Below, piece by piece: positions 8,663 to 15,577 of a stretch of 64,000 bases of DNA (the stretch's first letter is position 1; every line of letters begins with the position of its first letter). Origin of the DNA: Flavipsychrobacter sp. (GTDB lineage Bacteria > Bacteroidota > Bacteroidia > Chitinophagales > Chitinophagaceae). The notes under the pieces were generated by a model. It worked only from the letters and a program-made list of their open reading frames with translations. It searched no databases and was not told the origin of the DNA. Position numbers and translations under genes: made by a program. The stretch is taken from assembly GCA_024508935.1 (NCBI GenBank), contig JANINW010000018.1, forward strand, positions 191,125-255,124. Reading direction: 5' to 3'.

Positions 8663-8725
8663 AGAGTTAAAAAACGGTAAAAAAAACCGTTTTTTAACGG
8701 TGTTTTTCTACCGTTTAAAAACGGG
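8663..8725. repeat. Three tandem 16-bp palindromes, ACCGTTnnnnAACGGT
   Basis: Three copies of a 16-bp inverted repeat start at 8663, 8686 and 8710, spaced 23 and 24 bp. Copy 2 (8686-8701) is perfect: ACCGTT-TTTT-AACGGT. Copy 3 (8710-8725) has one mismatch at its last base. Copy 1 (8663-8678) has a perfect right half and a degenerate left half (AGAGTT). Adjacent copies also pair with each other, for example TTAAAAAACGGT (8667-8678) with ACCGTTTTTTAA (8686-8697). The array lies 72-134 bp upstream of the lipoprotein operon start and about 65 bp before the predicted small-RNA promoter on the other strand. Spacing near two helical turns suggests cooperative binding sites of a dimeric regulator. 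Confidence 0.6.
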
Positions 8726-8790
8726 TTTTTTACAACAAAAAATATATGAAAAAATGTTTTTGACGCGCGCTGTATTCCATGAAGTCTTAG

Positions 8791-8989
8791 TACATTTGCT
8801 ATACGTTACATATACTCTATACTCAAAGTAGTTTCCAGGTATGCGCGACAGAAAAGATGTCCATACCCGTTTATAGAAAATCAAACAAACCATTTTAAAA
8901 GATATTATGCACCTGCAGCAGGTGTAAATGCATCACTTACCACTATGAAGACCGGGCGGACAATACTTTATGTATTGTCCGTTTTCTTT
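8791..8989 (+). ncRNA. Candidate small RNA with own promoter and terminator
   Basis: A perfect -7 element, TACATTTG (8791-8798), is followed by about 180 nt with no convincing ORF, ending in a strong intrinsic terminator at 8957-8989. Inside are a stem GGTATG/CATACC (8838-8867) with an inner GACA/TGTC pair and GAAAAGA loop, and a second hairpin, CACCTG-CAG-CAGGTG (8910-8924). Size and layout suit a housekeeping or regulatory small RNA. The size resembles 6S RNA, but I could not draw the closed stem and central bubble of that family, so I leave it unnamed. Expected transcript about 8805 to 8989. Confidence 0.45.
8957..8989 (+). terminator. Intrinsic terminator of the candidate small RNA
   Basis: A perfect 10-bp stem CGGACAATAC (8957-8966) / GTATTGTCCG (8972-8981), loop TTTAT, is followed by TTTTCTTT. 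No coding gene ends nearby on the plus strand, so it must serve a non-coding transcript. Confidence 0.75.
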
Positions 8990-9085
8990 ATTACCATCGG
9001 CAGGTAAAGAATAACTATAATATAATGTTTTTGTGATCGTATTTCTGCGAAATCCAAGTTTTTAGGCAGATTAAGGCGCATTTCA

Positions 9086-9120
9086 GCATTAGTAATGCAC
9101 ATATTTTTGACTTATCCACA
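9086..9120. promoter_or_regulatory. Perfect DnaA box plus GCATTA-g-TAATGC palindrome upstream of dnaN
   Basis: TTATCCACA at 9112-9120 is an exact match to the strong DnaA-box consensus, 57 bp upstream of the dnaN ATG and upstream of its -7 element. A 13-bp palindrome (GCATTA, one base, TAATGC) lies just before it at 9086-9098. Only one box was found here. This favours DnaA control of dnaN over an origin, which would normally carry a cluster of boxes and an AT-rich unwinding region. Confidence 0.55.
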
Positions 9121-9147
9121 GGCCTATTCATAATTTACCTAAACCGC

Positions 9148-9155
9148 TATCTTTG
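9148..9155 (+). promoter_or_regulatory. TAnnTTTG -7 promoter element of dnaN (TATCTTTG)
   Basis: A perfect -7 match 21 nt upstream of ATG 9177. Predicted transcription start is near 9162, giving a short leader. This also argues against the upstream in-frame start at 9153, which lies inside the promoter element. Confidence 0.55.
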
Positions 9156-9176
9156 TTTCCAAACATAAATTTAACG

Positions 9177-10298
9177 ATGCGCTTTATCGTCACATCTACC
9201 GCGCTGCTAAAAAACCTGCAACAAATCAGCGGCGTAATTAGTGCCAACACAGTATTATCTGTATTAGAAGATTTTCTTTTTGAACTGAAAGGAAATACAC
9301 TGACATTAACGGCTACCGACCTGGAGACGATGATGCGTGTGCAGATGGATGTGAACGATGCGCAGGGGGAAGGCAGAATATGTATTCCATCTAAAATATT
9401 GACGGACTACCTGAAAAATCTGCCGGAACAGCCGATCACTTTCAATATCAACGAACAGGATCTTTCAATAGAAATGTCCAGCGATGTAGGTAAATATAAA
9501 ATTGGTGGTGAAAAAGCAGATGACTTCCCTAAAGAACCTGCTCCCGGCGATACTACTTCTTTCAGCATGTCTTCCATAGCGCTGATAGAAAGTATTAACA
9601 AAACACTGTTTGCCGTAAGCAATGATACCCTGCGCCCGGCTATGACGGGTGTATATTTTGAAATGGGAAAGGACGGTATGACTTTCGTATCGACCGATGC
9701 CCACCGCCTGGTGCAATACCGCCGTACGGATGTATCATGCCCTGCAAAAGAAGGTTTTGTGGTACCTAAAAAGCCACTGCAGCAATTGAGGGCTACCCTG
9801 CCATCAGACGAATCGCAATTGCAGATAGCCTATAACAGCAGCCACCTGTTTGTTACCGGCAATCGCCTAAGCATGAGCTGCCGCCTGATAGATGCACGTT
9901 TCCCTGATTATAAAGCTGTAATACCGGGTGACAACCCGTACAAACTGAGTATCAACCGCAATGATTTTGTAAGTGCCCTGCGCCGTGTGAGCATATTTGC
10001 CAATAAAACCACGAACCAGGTAGTGTTGGAAATAAATGGCAATTCCCTGCAGCTAAGCGCCCAGGATATAGATTTCTCTTACGAGGGTAAAGAAACCCTG
10101 AACTGCCAGTATAGTGGTGAGGATATGAAAATAGCCTTCAATGCCAAACTGATGGTAGAGATGGTAAATAACCTGGATGGTAACGATATACAAGTAGAAT
10201 TAAGCACGCCAACACGTGCAGGTATCTTCCGCCCTACGGAAAAAGGCGATAATGAAGACGTACTGATGCTGCTGATGCCATTGATGGTGGGTGTGTAA
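9177..10298 (+). CDS. dnaN: DNA polymerase III subunit beta (sliding clamp)
   Basis: This 373-residue protein is the ring-shaped clamp that tethers replicative polymerase to DNA. The start at 9177 (MRFIVTSTALLKNLQQISGV) matches the conserved beta-clamp N-terminus and gives the usual family length. The three repeated clamp domains are visible, with LEDFLFELKGNTLTLTATDLE in domain I, the TDAHRLV motif near 170 in domain II, and the C-terminal end EDVLMLLMPLMVGV, which corresponds to the M-P-[ML]-R hydrophobic-cleft terminus of other clamps. dnaA and recF are not adjacent here, as is common in Bacteroidota. A perfect DnaA box lies upstream and a long hairpin-rich untranslated region follows the stop codon. 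Confidence 0.97.
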   Translation: MRFIVTSTALLKNLQQISGVISANTVLSVLEDFLFELKGNTLTLTATDLETMMRVQMDVNDAQGEGRICIPSKILTDYLKNLPEQPITFNINEQDLSIEMSSDVGKYKIGGEKADDFPKEPAPGDTTSFSMSSIALIESINKTLFAVSNDTLRPAMTGVYFEMGKDGMTFVSTDAHRLVQYRRTDVSCPAKEGFVVPKKPLQQLRATLPSDESQLQIAYNSSHLFVTGNRLSMSCRLIDARFPDYKAVIPGDNPYKLSINRNDFVSALRRVSIFANKTTNQVVLEINGNSLQLSAQDIDFSYEGKETLNCQYSGEDMKIAFNAKLMVEMVNNLDGNDIQVELSTPTRAGIFRPTEKGDNEDVLMLLMPLMVGV

Positions 10299-10307
10299 CC
10301 CCCTCCG

Positions 10308-10549
10308 CCCCCTAAAGGGGGAACTGGTTTTATGATTGGAATATGGCCGATAGCGCTGAGAACAATCAGGGGTGGAAATCCCCTAAAACAATAACAGAAG
10401 CCCTAAAGCTTCTGTTAATTCTGGTAAGACTGATAAAAGAATTCTTTAAGTAATCAGTCGAATTTCTGGATGACTTCCAAAACCAAACGAATAGTAAAAT
10501 TGGAATAGTTTGGTCGTCAAGGTTCAACGGTGCAACGTTGAACCTTTTT
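10308..10549 (+). ncRNA. Chain of six hairpins after dnaN; structured 3' UTR or small RNA
   Basis: No gene is present between dnaN and the converging regulator (10299-10630). Instead six perfect stem-loops follow one another: CCCCC-TAAA-GGGGG (10308-10321); AGGGG/CCCCT (10368-10384); AACAGAAGC/GCTTCTGTT with loop CCTAAA (10393-10416); GACTGAT/ATCAGTC enclosing AAAGAATTCTTT (10428-10459); ACCAAAC/GTTTGGT (10482-10514); and the terminator AAGGTTCAACG/CGTTGAACCTT (10519-10549). The first palindrome resembles the CCCCTAAAGGGG elements scattered in Bacteroidota genomes. I could not fit the series to RNase P, tmRNA or SRP RNA. Confidence 0.4.
10519..10549 (+). terminator. Intrinsic terminator closing the dnaN transcript region
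   Basis: An 11-bp perfect stem (10519-10529 / 10536-10546), loop GTGCAA, is followed by a short T run. It is the last of the six hairpins after dnaN. Confidence 0.7.
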
Positions 10550-10630
10550 ATTTCTACAAATATATAGTGTGTTAATTGGGTTTGCCAATTTTTTACAGCA
10601 CAATTTATACCCATTGACGTTATTATTATT

Positions 10631-11791
10631 TTAATTTATTATATACGTCTCGACATCCTTCTTCGTTATCTTCTTATCCGATAGGATGATGAGGCGTTCC
10701 ACTACATTGCGTAACTCACGGATATTGCCCGTCCAGTTATATTTCTGTAAAGCTTCCACTGCATTATCATCTATTTGCTTGGCAGGCTGCTTATACTCTT
10801 CACTTATGTCTTTGATAAAGTGGTTAATCAGCAGCGGTATATCTGCCTTGCGGTCGTTAAGAGAAGGTACATGTATCAGTATTACGCTAAGCCTGTGGTA
10901 GAGGTCGAGCCGGAATTTCTTTTCCTCCACTTCCTGCATGAGGTCTTTATTCGTTGCAGCTATTACCCGCACGTCTACTTTTATTTCTTTATCGCCACCT
11001 ACCCGGGTTATTTTTCCTTCCTGCAGGGCACGTAATACTTTGGCTTGTGCATCATGGCTCATATCCCCTATCTCATCCAGGAATAATGTGCCGCCGTTGG
11101 CTTGTTCAAACTTACCTATGCGTTGTTTTATAGCAGACGTAAAAGAACCTTTTTCATGTCCGAATAGTTCACTTTCAATAAGTTCAGAAGGTATGGCAGC
11201 ACAATTCACCTCTACCAAAGGTCCATTGGCGCGGGTACTTAGTTCATGTATATTCCGTGCTACCAGCTCTTTACCGGCACCATTTTCCCCGGTTATCAAT
11301 ACGCGGGCATCGGTAGGTGCTACTTTTTGAATAGTATCTTTTATTTTTTGCATCGGGGCCGATTCACCTATCATCTCGCTGCCTTTTGCAATTCTTTTGC
11401 GCAGTTGTTTGGTTTCCGTGAGCAACGATTTACGATCCATGGCATTGCGTATGGTTATCAACAGGCGGTTGAGGTCGGGTGGTTTGCTGATAAAATCAAA
11501 TGCACCTTTTTTCACTGCATCAACAGCTGTTTCAATGTTGCCGTGGCCTGATATGACAATAAAAGGTACATCCGGGTTGTGCGCTTTGGCCTGTTCCAAT
11601 ACCTCTATGCCATCCATCTTTGGCATTTTGATATCGCAGAGGATACAATCGTAATTCTGTTCCTTTATTTTTTTCAGGCCTTCAGCGCCATCTGCAGCTT
11701 CATCTACGGTAAACCCTTCAAAACTCAATATTTCATTGAGGGTTTTACGTATTGCTTTTTCGTCGTCTATTACTAATATGGTTTGTGGCAT
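10631..11791 (-). CDS. Sigma-54-type AAA+ response regulator lacking an HTH domain
   Basis: This 386-residue protein has a receiver domain (D9-D10, phosphoacceptor D53, K103) and a sigma-54-interaction AAA+ domain (about 138-370) with Walker A GENGAGKE (168-175), Walker B LFLDEI (236-241) and the WTGNIRELRN sensor 2 motif. Two oddities are visible. The sigma-54 contact loop normally reading GAFTGA is GSFTSA (215-220), and the protein ends soon after the AAA+ lid, without the C-terminal Fis-type DNA-binding domain of NtrC proteins. Similar HTH-less forms are, to my knowledge, common in Bacteroidota. It starts one base after the stop of the MORN-repeat gene, so the two form an operon. No partner histidine kinase is adjacent. 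Confidence 0.9.
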   Translation of the reverse strand: MPQTILVIDDEKAIRKTLNEILSFEGFTVDEAADGAEGLKKIKEQNYDCILCDIKMPKMDGIEVLEQAKAHNPDVPFIVISGHGNIETAVDAVKKGAFDFISKPPDLNRLLITIRNAMDRKSLLTETKQLRKRIAKGSEMIGESAPMQKIKDTIQKVAPTDARVLITGENGAGKELVARNIHELSTRANGPLVEVNCAAIPSELIESELFGHEKGSFTSAIKQRIGKFEQANGGTLFLDEIGDMSHDAQAKVLRALQEGKITRVGGDKEIKVDVRVIAATNKDLMQEVEEKKFRLDLYHRLSVILIHVPSLNDRKADIPLLINHFIKDISEEYKQPAKQIDDNAVEALQKYNWTGNIRELRNVVERLIILSDKKITKKDVETYIIN

Positions 11792-11792
11792 A

Positions 11793-12566
11793 CTATTTCT
11801 TTTTTTCTTCTTTCTTTACCTCTTCTCCTTTGCTGTATTTAATGGTGCCGGTTAATTTACCTTTATCATCATATTGTTTCCAGCTACCTTCTTTTTCATT
11901 ATGTTCATATTTACCTTCGGCTTTGGGGTTACCATTTTCATAAAACTCTTTCCAGGTACCTGATTTCTCACTTTTTACATAATTGCCCTGTTCGCTGATC
12001 TTACCATTACTATAATAAGCGGTAGAAAGCCCTTCCATCTCTCCCTTATCATACTCATATTCAACTGATTTTTTACCGTCCTGTGAGTACCAGGTTGTCT
12101 TACCGTCACGCAGGTCATTGACATAGCCGCCTTCTTCCTGCTTTACAGCGGTTTTATACCATTTGGTGTACTTGCCATTTTTCTTCCCTTCTGAATAATA
12201 GGTCTCCTCGTATTTGGGCCCGCGTATATGAAAGGTGCGTCGTGGTCCTTCCAGCAAGTCATTTTTATAATATTGCACATAGTCAAGACTGCCTTCTTCT
12301 ATCAGCCTCATTTCAAGCCCGTCTTTTTTGCCATTTACATAAGTGGTCATTGTTTGCGGGTACCCCGTTGTCCAGAACATGGTCCACACGCCTTCCTTTA
12401 TATTGTTATGCGTATTACCTTCCATCCATACCACACCGTCTTTCTTTATCTGCATAAAAATCCAGCCGCCCGGGTCCTTTCTTTTAATAGTATCCAGATC
12501 TTGTGCGTGAGCAGACAGATGCACTAAAAAAACCAGTAAAAATAATATCGGGTTCCGGCGAAGCAT
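11793..12566 (-). CDS. Exported MORN-variant repeat protein (YwqK-like)
   Basis: About 257 residues from ATG 12566, chosen because it begins a good signal peptide (MLRRNPILFLLVFLVHLSAHA). The mature part is a run of short repeats with the pattern G-x-W-x-x-(Y/F)-x-x-(N/D)-G-(K/N), for example GTWKEFYENGNPKAEGKYEH and EGSWKQYDDKGK, which is the MORN-2 variant repeat (PF07661). It ends in a Lys/Glu-rich tail. Databases often label such proteins 'YwqK family antitoxin', but nothing toxin-like is nearby and an exported protein is unlikely to be an antitoxin. It is the first gene of an operon with the HTH-less regulator, separated by a single base, so it may be a cell-surface component of that response. 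Confidence 0.8.
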   Translation of the reverse strand: MLRRNPILFLLVFLVHLSAHAQDLDTIKRKDPGGWIFMQIKKDGVVWMEGNTHNNIKEGVWTMFWTTGYPQTMTTYVNGKKDGLEMRLIEEGSLDYVQYYKNDLLEGPRRTFHIRGPKYEETYYSEGKKNGKYTKWYKTAVKQEEGGYVNDLRDGKTTWYSQDGKKSVEYEYDKGEMEGLSTAYYSNGKISEQGNYVKSEKSGTWKEFYENGNPKAEGKYEHNEKEGSWKQYDDKGKLTGTIKYSKGEEVKKEEKKK

Positions 12567-12661
12567 ATGTATCAATTTGTGACAATTTACCAATTTATTC
12601 TTTTGCAGAAAATTCGTTGCAACAACTATTGCTAATCTTTATACATACATAATGCGGCCAT

Positions 12662-12693
12662 TTTGGCGCGGGCAGATAAGGGATGTAATTTTG
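12662..12693 (+). promoter_or_regulatory. Bacteroidota-type promoter (-33 TTTG, -7 TAATTTTG)
   Basis: TTTG at 12662-12665 and TAATTTTG at 12686-12693 are separated by 20 bp, the canonical Bacteroidota spacing. The pirin ATG lies 40 nt downstream. It is the best complete promoter in the window. Confidence 0.7.
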
Positions 12694-12732
12694 CATAGTG
12701 TATAATACACTACTAAACAGTAAACAATTTAT

Positions 12733-13452
12733 ATGTCAAATATAGTTTTACATCCCGCTGATACGCGGGGTCACGCCGACCATGGCTGGCTGAATGCGCA
12801 CCACTCTTTTAGCTTTGCCGGCTACTACGACCCTTCAAGGATACATTTCGGTGCGCTCAGGGTTTTGAATGATGATATAGTGAGCGAGGGTATGGGTTTT
12901 GGCAAGCACCCGCACGATAATATGGAGATCATAACCCTGGTACTGGACGGTGCCCTCGAGCATAAAGACAGTATGGGGCATACCCAGGCCATCCTTCCTG
13001 ATGAAGTGCAGGTAATGAGTGCGGGTACGGGAGTCTTTCATAGCGAATACAACCATCATAGGGATAAAAAGGTGAATCTCCTGCAGATATGGATATTCCC
13101 TAACGAGAAGAATGTAGAACCACGTTACGATCAAAGGCTTTTTGATCCCGCAGCAAGATTGAATAAGTTACAAATGCTGGTATCTCCGATAAAAACAGGT
13201 GACGAGGGCTTAAAGATACACCAGGATGCCTGGATATACCGTACTGACCTGAAAGCAGGCAATACGATACAACACACGCTCCATAGTAGCAATAATGGTT
13301 TGTATGTGTTTGTGATAAACGGGGATGCAACTGTTAACGGACAACAACTGAAAAAACGCGATGCAGCCGGGATAAGTGGAACAGCTACAGTGGAATTGAA
13401 TGCTGCTGCCGATAGCGATATACTGCTGCTGGAAGTACCTATGCAATTTTAA
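12733..13452 (+). CDS. Pirin-family cupin (YhhW-like)
   Basis: This 239-residue bicupin has the pirin N-terminal motif with all four metal ligands: H59 and H61 in GKHPHDNMEI, H103 and E105 in GVFHSEYNHH. The opening GWLNAHHSFSFAGYYDP and length match YhhW-type pirins, several of which have quercetin 2,3-dioxygenase activity in vitro; the physiological substrate is generally unknown. No signal peptide is seen, so the product is cytosolic. It is a single-gene transcript with a good promoter upstream and an intrinsic terminator just after the stop. Confidence 0.9.
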   Translation: MSNIVLHPADTRGHADHGWLNAHHSFSFAGYYDPSRIHFGALRVLNDDIVSEGMGFGKHPHDNMEIITLVLDGALEHKDSMGHTQAILPDEVQVMSAGTGVFHSEYNHHRDKKVNLLQIWIFPNEKNVEPRYDQRLFDPAARLNKLQMLVSPIKTGDEGLKIHQDAWIYRTDLKAGNTIQHTLHSSNNGLYVFVINGDATVNGQQLKKRDAAGISGTATVELNAAADSDILLLEVPMQF

Positions 13453-13471
13453 TTTTCCGGATGGATAACCA

Positions 13472-13503
13472 GGGCTGCAGAATCACAAATGCAGCCCTTT
13501 TTT
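13472..13503 (+). terminator. Intrinsic terminator after the pirin gene
   Basis: Perfect 8-bp stem GGGCTGCA (13472-13479) / TGCAGCCC (13490-13497) followed by six T residues. Confidence 0.8.
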
Positions 13504-13538
13504 CGTATATTTAATTGAGGACAAATTTTGGGATAACT

Positions 13539-13967
13539 ATGGACGAAATTACTAAGCATTACACAAACGGGGAGATAACAGTGGTATGGAAACCCAACCA
13601 GTGCATACATTCCAAAATATGTTGGACAAACCTGCTGGAAGTTTTCGACCCGAGAAAACGTCCCTGGATAAATATGGAAGGTGCCGCCACAGATCGTATT
13701 GCAGAGCAGGTAAGCAAATGTCCCTCAGGTGCATTGAGCAGTTTTTATAATAATGAACATACAGTAGCTCCCGGCGTAGATGTAGATACTACTATAGAAG
13801 TAACACCTAATGGCCCGCTTTTGGTATATGGTAATGTTACTATAAAGGATACGCAAGGCAACGAGACAGTGAAGTATAAGACCACAGCCTTGTGCCGCTG
13901 CGGTGCTTCATCCAATAAACCTTATTGTGATGGTACCCATGTTAAGATCGGGTTTAAACATGAATGA
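13539..13967 (+). CDS. Two-domain Fe-S protein: divergent mono-cluster ferredoxin plus CDGSH
   Basis: This 142-residue protein carries two iron-sulfur modules. Residues about 1-68 form a divergent mono-cluster ferredoxin domain (Fer4_19 type) with C22, C28 and C61 in PNQCIHSKIC and SKCPSGAL. Residues about 90-140 form a CDGSH module with the 3Cys-1His set C119, C121, C130 and H134 in CRCGASSNKPYCDGTH, which holds a redox-active 2Fe-2S cluster. I prefer ATG 13539 to an in-frame TTG at 13515 because it precedes the conserved domain start. It probably serves electron transfer or Fe-S/redox sensing in the cytosol. Its last 8 bp overlap the CoA pyrophosphatase start, so the two are co-translated. 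Confidence 0.88.
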   Translation: MDEITKHYTNGEITVVWKPNQCIHSKICWTNLLEVFDPRKRPWINMEGAATDRIAEQVSKCPSGALSSFYNNEHTVAPGVDVDTTIEVTPNGPLLVYGNVTIKDTQGNETVKYKTTALCRCGASSNKPYCDGTHVKIGFKHE

Positions 13968-14607
13968 GTTGAAGGACCTGAAAAAAATAGAATGGCTTAA
14001 AGAAAGATTGCTGCAGCCCTTACCTGGTTTTGAGGGCCAGGAGCGGATGGCAGCAAGGGTGCGGCCTATGCCCTCGCAGATACCGGATAATGCACGGTAT
14101 AGCGCAGTATTATGTTTATTGTTTCCGGTGGAGTATGAACTGAATGTATTGCTGATAAAACGGAAAGAAGACGGGAAGGCACATAGCGGCCAGATAGGTT
14201 TTCCCGGTGGAAAACAAGAGCCCGAAGACGCAGATATGCTGGTAACGGCGCAAAGAGAAGCTACAGAAGAAGTAGGTATACTGCCGGGGGACTATAATGT
14301 ATTAGGGGCCTTAACGCCGTTATATATTCCCGTCAGCAATTTTAAAGTATTTCCCTATGTAGCGTTTGCCGAAAGACGTTTGTCATATATAGCCGATCAA
14401 AACGAGGTGGCTGAGATACTGGAAGTGCCTGTAGACAAACTCTTTCATGCGGATAATAAGATCACTACAGATGTAACCTCACCTGCCATGCCGGGTAAAC
14501 TAAGAAATGTAAAAGCTTACCAGGTACCCGGAGAAAAAATAATATGGGGGGCTACAGCTATGATATTATCAGAACTGGAAACAGTGCTTGAAGATTATAT
14601 CCTTTAA
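13960..14607 (+). CDS. NUDIX hydrolase, CoA pyrophosphatase family (NudL-like)
   Basis: About 215 residues from ATG 13960, which overlaps the upstream Fe-S gene by 8 bp. It contains the CoA-pyrophosphatase signature LLIKRKEDGKAHSGQIGFPG (UPF0035 motif, about 64-83) running into the NUDIX box GGKQEPEDADMLVTAQREAT plus EEVG (about 83-106). As in other family members, an Asp replaces the first Glu of the box. Such enzymes cleave CoA or acyl-CoA to 3',5'-ADP and phosphopantetheine and depend on Mg or Mn. The linked Fe-S/CDGSH gene suggests a shared redox or CoA-turnover setting, but this is inference. The 3' end overlaps the converging glycosyltransferase gene by 4 bp. Confidence 0.9.
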   Translation: MNELKDLKKIEWLKERLLQPLPGFEGQERMAARVRPMPSQIPDNARYSAVLCLLFPVEYELNVLLIKRKEDGKAHSGQIGFPGGKQEPEDADMLVTAQREATEEVGILPGDYNVLGALTPLYIPVSNFKVFPYVAFAERRLSYIADQNEVAEILEVPVDKLFHADNKITTDVTSPAMPGKLRNVKAYQVPGEKIIWGATAMILSELETVLEDYIL

Positions 14608-15554
14608 GACAAGCCTATTTTGGTCTCAATGAGGTAATGATTACGATCCGCAGCACTGCGCGATATCAGTTCACCAATGAAACCGGCCAGGAAAAACTGT
14701 GTACCGATGATCATGGCAGTAAGCGCCAAATAAAAACTTACCTTGCTGGTAAGGCCAAATTCAGCCCCACCTGTAAAACGAGCTACCACCAGGTATATAA
14801 CGGATAAGAAACCTATAAGGAAGGTAAGCATCCCCAAGGCGCCGAAGAAGTGCATTGGTTTCTTTCCGAAACGGCTGATGAACTGGATAGAAAGCAGGTC
14901 AAGGAAGCCATTGATAAAACGTTCCCAGCCAAACTTGGATACCCCATATTTCCGTGCACGGTGCACCACCACTTTTTCGCCTATCATGCGGAAGCCGGCA
15001 GCCTTTGCTAGTACCGGTATAAAGCGGTGCATTTCTCCATACACTTCAATGCTTTTCACTACTTTCTTACGGTATGCTTTCAGGCCGCAGTTCATATCAT
15101 GCAACTTTATACCTGATATCCAACGGTTAACACCGTTATATAACTTAGAAGGCAGGTTTTTCGTTAACGCATTGTCGTACCGTTTCTTTTTCCAGCCGCT
15201 GACAAGGTCAAAGCCTTCGGCTGTAACCATCCGGTATAGTTCCGGTATCTCATCCGGGCTATCCTGCAGGTCGGCATCCATAGTTATCACCACATTGCCC
15301 TGTGCCGCCTTAAAACCTTCGTTCAAAGCAGCACTTTTACCATAATTGCGTTGGAACTTTATTCCCTTTACAGAGCTGTATTGTTGCGAAAGAGATTCAA
15401 TTACATGCCAGCTACTATCTGTACTGCCATCATCTATCATGATCACTTCGTGCGTATAGCCATGTTCACCACATACGCGCTCTATCCAGTCTGCCAGTTC
15501 GGGCAGGGATTCTTCCTCGTTAAATAATGGTACTACAATCGATATATCGGGCAT
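14604..15554 (-). CDS. Family 2 glycosyltransferase with C-terminal membrane anchor (DPM1/ArnC-like)
   Basis: This 316-residue protein has a GT-A domain (about 1-215) starting SIVVPLFNEEESLPEL, with DDGSTDSSW, the donor/metal motif DADLQD and a GEMHRFIP-type acceptor region, followed by two membrane helices (about 232-255 and 268-292). This is the DPM1/GtrB/ArnC architecture of enzymes that transfer a sugar from a nucleotide donor to polyprenyl phosphate at the cytoplasmic face. It is the last gene of the operon BatA-VWA, dihydroorotase-like, DUF4199, glycosyltransferase (23 bp after DUF4199). Sugar specificity is unknown. Confidence 0.9.
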   Translation of the reverse strand: MPDISIVVPLFNEEESLPELADWIERVCGEHGYTHEVIMIDDGSTDSSWHVIESLSQQYSSVKGIKFQRNYGKSAALNEGFKAAQGNVVITMDADLQDSPDEIPELYRMVTAEGFDLVSGWKKKRYDNALTKNLPSKLYNGVNRWISGIKLHDMNCGLKAYRKKVVKSIEVYGEMHRFIPVLAKAAGFRMIGEKVVVHRARKYGVSKFGWERFINGFLDLLSIQFISRFGKKPMHFFGALGMLTFLIGFLSVIYLVVARFTGGAEFGLTSKVSFYLALTAMIIGTQFFLAGFIGELISRSAADRNHYLIETKIGLS

Positions 15555-15577
15555 AGAATGCTAAAATAGGAGAAATT

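Noticed and set aside
8957-9176. Replication origin next to dnaN
   Set aside because: Only one DnaA box was found; an origin would need a cluster of boxes and an AT-rich unwinding element.
10366-10614. 82-residue minus-strand reading frame after dnaN
   Set aside because: It overlaps the hairpin chain, shows no domain or signal and has no ribosome binding site; structure in the DNA explains the region better.
10299-10630. Integron attC array, RNase P, tmRNA or SRP RNA in the hairpin chain after dnaN
   Set aside because: None of the conserved core sequences of these RNAs was found and there is no integrase nearby.
11793-12566. Toxin-antitoxin system (YwqK label)
   Set aside because: The protein is exported and MORN-like; the adjacent gene is a response regulator and not a toxin.
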